A stretch of DNA of 7,865 bases, from NCBI GenBank assembly GCA_009845505.1, contig VXZL01000451.1:1-7865 (forward strand). Reading direction: 5' to 3'. The notes beneath the pieces were generated by a model, which worked only from the letters and a program-made list of their open reading frames with translations, did no database searches and had not been told where the DNA came from. A program made the translations under genes and the position numbers. Every line of letters begins with the position of its first letter. Within the stretch, counting starts at the first letter, position 1. This document shows, piece after piece, positions 6,205 to 7,865 of this stretch. This DNA is from Candidatus Poribacteria bacterium. Its GTDB lineage: Bacteria > Poribacteria > WGA-4E > WGA-3G.

Positions 6205-7865
6205 TCATTCTTCTGGGTGAATACTATACCTGAGAACGCCATCTACATCCGTAAACCGTAAGTAGAGTCCCCAACCCCAACCCTCTTGACTAATCTTACA
6301 CAAAACCTCGTTCCACCCCGTATTGAGTCGACACGGAACGGCATCTTCGTCCGGTATCGGAGGACGGTTAGTGTCGATTCGGTAGATTTCAGAACCGTTC
6401 AACCACACAGTCGCACCATCATCACTCCCGAGCAATAACACAGAATCCGTTGCTTCCGGTGCGTAGACGTATACCAGCGCGTATCCGACGGCTGACGACT
6501 CAAAACCAAGATTTGTCCCTAAATTGAGGAAACCGTCTCCCACTGCAGCTGCTTCCCGCCACTGGATCGCTCTGCCATGCATATCTGTGTAAGCTGCCTT
6601 CAGATCCACTCGACTTCCGGGAGTCAGCGTGTTGTCAATCGTCTCAACATCTGTCTTGGGAAACGGACCCAATATCATGTAATGTTTAACAAGCGGTGAA
6701 GCGTGCAGGACCTGATAGGAATCGATACCGATTTTGTAGCCTGTCGCCTCGTCTGCCTTTCCGACGATGCTGAACACGATGTGGTTCGTCCCAGCATTGA
6801 GCGGACCTGTTCCAAACGAAACCAACGTTCCGGCGATGGGTTCAGCAGCATAGCAATCGTAGGAAGCCCCAACCACAATGCTGTTTGTACGGAGTTCAAC
6901 CTGTCCGTATTCCGGTCCACGCGTTAACACCACACTAATTCTATAAATATCTGCGTGTAGTACTTCAATTGGAACCGTTAAGGAAGGTTCTGCTTCGGCA
7001 ATTACCTCTGTTAGTACAGTATGGCTCCCGCCTATGTCTATCCCTGCTGCGCGGTACGTTTCTATCTCAGCCTCTAAACTATATTCTCTTCCCTGGTCCA
7101 AGGCTATTGATTGTGTGTCTTTAGGAGGCACCGGTAACGCTTTCTCGTACCAAAATTGTGGCAGCCGGTAGAGGTCGCGCCCTTCGTTCGTTAGAACGAG
7201 ATCGTAGCCGTCAAAGCAGACCGCTTCCCCACTAAAATCATGCGATAAGTGCCACGGCGCGCCTTGAATCATCTGCGCTAAATTATCCGCTGTACCCTGA
7301 TATACCCAGAGCGCGTCGTAAGTGCAGACAGCAAGCCGCGTCCCGTCTTCGGACAATCCCGCACCTGTCACGAGTTTCGCCCCAGTGAATTCACCGACAT
7401 GCACTAAGACCTGTTTTACGTCGGGTTCGAGGGTTGGAAACCGGTAAAGCACAGCGCGTTCTCGTTCCTTAGAGACGATATAAGGAGTGCCTCCCGCAAT
7501 AAAGAGTCCTTCCGCATCCACATTCTCATTGGGATACCGATACGGATAACTTGCGATGACCTCCGCTTCTGTATCATTGAACGGGTCGGGTTCTGCAACA
7601 ACGACCACCTTCAAATCTTGTCGTAATCTACTATTATTGCCGATTTCACCAATCCAGAGTCGGTTTTCTGAGTCGATACCGAGGGCTTCCCAGTCGAAGT
7701 TTTTTGAACCCTGCACAGCGATCTCTTGGATTAATTCACCATCTATTTTTGTCGCGTAAAGTGTCGCAGGATTGCCAGAGTCATTGAGGGTCCAATAGAC
7801 ACCTTCAAACTGCTGGCTTGTAACAATGCCGGAACTTTCTTGGATGTCGGGGTGTGTGTATTTTC
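6205..7865 (-). CDS. Secreted-type beta-propeller and jelly-roll protein, 5' end outside the window
   Basis: The frame is open from the TGA at 6205-6207 to the window edge (552 codons plus two bases), so the true start lies beyond 7865. A GTG at 7714-7716 could pass for a start, but the 49 codons upstream of it encode conserved-looking propeller sequence. That sequence includes an ESSGIV stretch and LNDSGNPATLYA, joining directly to NFDWEALGID and IGEIGNN. These are hallmarks of a beta-propeller family with NDSG and DWE motifs. About 7865-7100 is propeller. About 7060-6690 is a jelly-roll-like domain (RISVVLTRGPEYGQVEL, GTNHIVFSIVGKA), similar to the C-terminal module of DUF2961-type proteins. 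About 6690-6205 is a carbohydrate-binding or PA14-like domain (MILGPFP, GSDDGATVWLNGSEI, NTGWNEVLCKIS). The architecture suggests an exported, glycan- or surface-associated protein, but no catalytic site is recognisable and the function is unknown. It converges with ileS. Confidence 0.85.
   Translation of the reverse strand, partial: KYTHPDIQESSGIVTSQQFEGVYWTLNDSGNPATLYATKIDGELIQEIAVQGSKNFDWEALGIDSENRLWIGEIGNNSRLRQDLKVVVVAEPDPFNDTEAEVIASYPYRYPNENVDAEGLFIAGGTPYIVSKERERAVLYRFPTLEPDVKQVLVHVGEFTGAKLVTGAGLSEDGTRLAVCTYDALWVYQGTADNLAQMIQGAPWHLSHDFSGEAVCFDGYDLVLTNEGRDLYRLPQFWYEKALPVPPKDTQSIALDQGREYSLEAEIETYRAAGIDIGGSHTVLTEVIAEAEPSLTVPIEVLHADIYRISVVLTRGPEYGQVELRTNSIVVGASYDCYAAEPIAGTLVSFGTGPLNAGTNHIVFSIVGKADEATGYKIGIDSYQVLHASPLVKHYMILGPFPKTDVETIDNTLTPGSRVDLKAAYTDMHGRAIQWREAAAVGDGFLNLGTNLGFESSAVGYALVYVYAPEATDSVLLLGSDDGATVWLNGSEIYRIDTNRPPIPDEDAVPCRLNTGWNEVLCKISQEGWGWGLYLRFTDVDGVLRYSIHPEE

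Noticed and set aside
7556..7759. Plus-strand small ORF opposite the propeller gene
   Set aside because: It lies opposite the clearly coding minus-strand frame and has no recognisable domain.
1..7865. CRISPR arrays, tRNA or rRNA genes, insertion sequences
   Set aside because: No regularly spaced repeats, no cloverleaf with a CCA end or rRNA-like stretches, and no transposase sequence or terminal inverted repeats were seen.

Overview
The window looks like a chromosomal segment of an uncultured, diderm (Gram-negative-type) bacterium of roughly mid GC content. Three things point to the diderm bacteria around Poribacteria and Planctomycetes. First, there is a complete TonB-dependent outer-membrane receptor. 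Second, the isoleucyl-tRNA synthetase is the long, Thermus/eukaryote-like (type 2) form with a GxHH signature. Third, the secreted modular protein at the right edge has domains I associate with those groups. The intergenic GGCGAGG...CCTCG(C/T)C palindromes also resemble what I remember of Poribacteria genomes. The phylum is an inference and cannot be proved from this window.

Layout: 1-211 is an AT-rich upstream region. It holds a near-perfect 12-bp inverted repeat at the left edge, a plausible sigma70-type promoter (117-145) and a perfect 10-bp tandem repeat with Fur-like half-sites (174-193). 212-2440 (+) encodes the TonB-dependent receptor. 2441-2967 is a 527-base gap that is densely organised. 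It holds a palindromic intergenic repeat (2469-2522), a strong consensus-like promoter (2548-2576), a 48-codon leader ORF with five Ile codons in a seven-codon stretch (2625-2771), an intrinsic terminator with a ten-T tract (2801-2847), and two further hairpins before the start codon. 2968-6111 (+) encodes isoleucyl-tRNA synthetase (ileS). 6112-6204 is a convergent intergenic gap with a hairpin. 6205-7865 (-) is the 3' part of a large secreted beta-propeller/jelly-roll protein whose reading frame runs off the right edge.

The most interesting element is the ileS leader. The Ile-rich leader peptide ends on a stop codon next to a 9-base segment (2760-2768), which can pair with the 5' arm of the terminator (2803-2811). 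A ribosome stalled on the early Ile codons would leave that segment free and give antitermination. A ribosome at the stop codon would cover it and allow termination. This is the logic of trp/his-type transcription attenuation, here applied to an isoleucyl-tRNA synthetase. I found no convincing T-box. The synthetase also carries the swapped class I signature GVHH (GxHH) instead of HIGH, a variant linked to very strong mupirocin tolerance in some type 2 IleRS enzymes. No functional link between the three genes is evident; the receptor and ileS each have their own upstream control signals.
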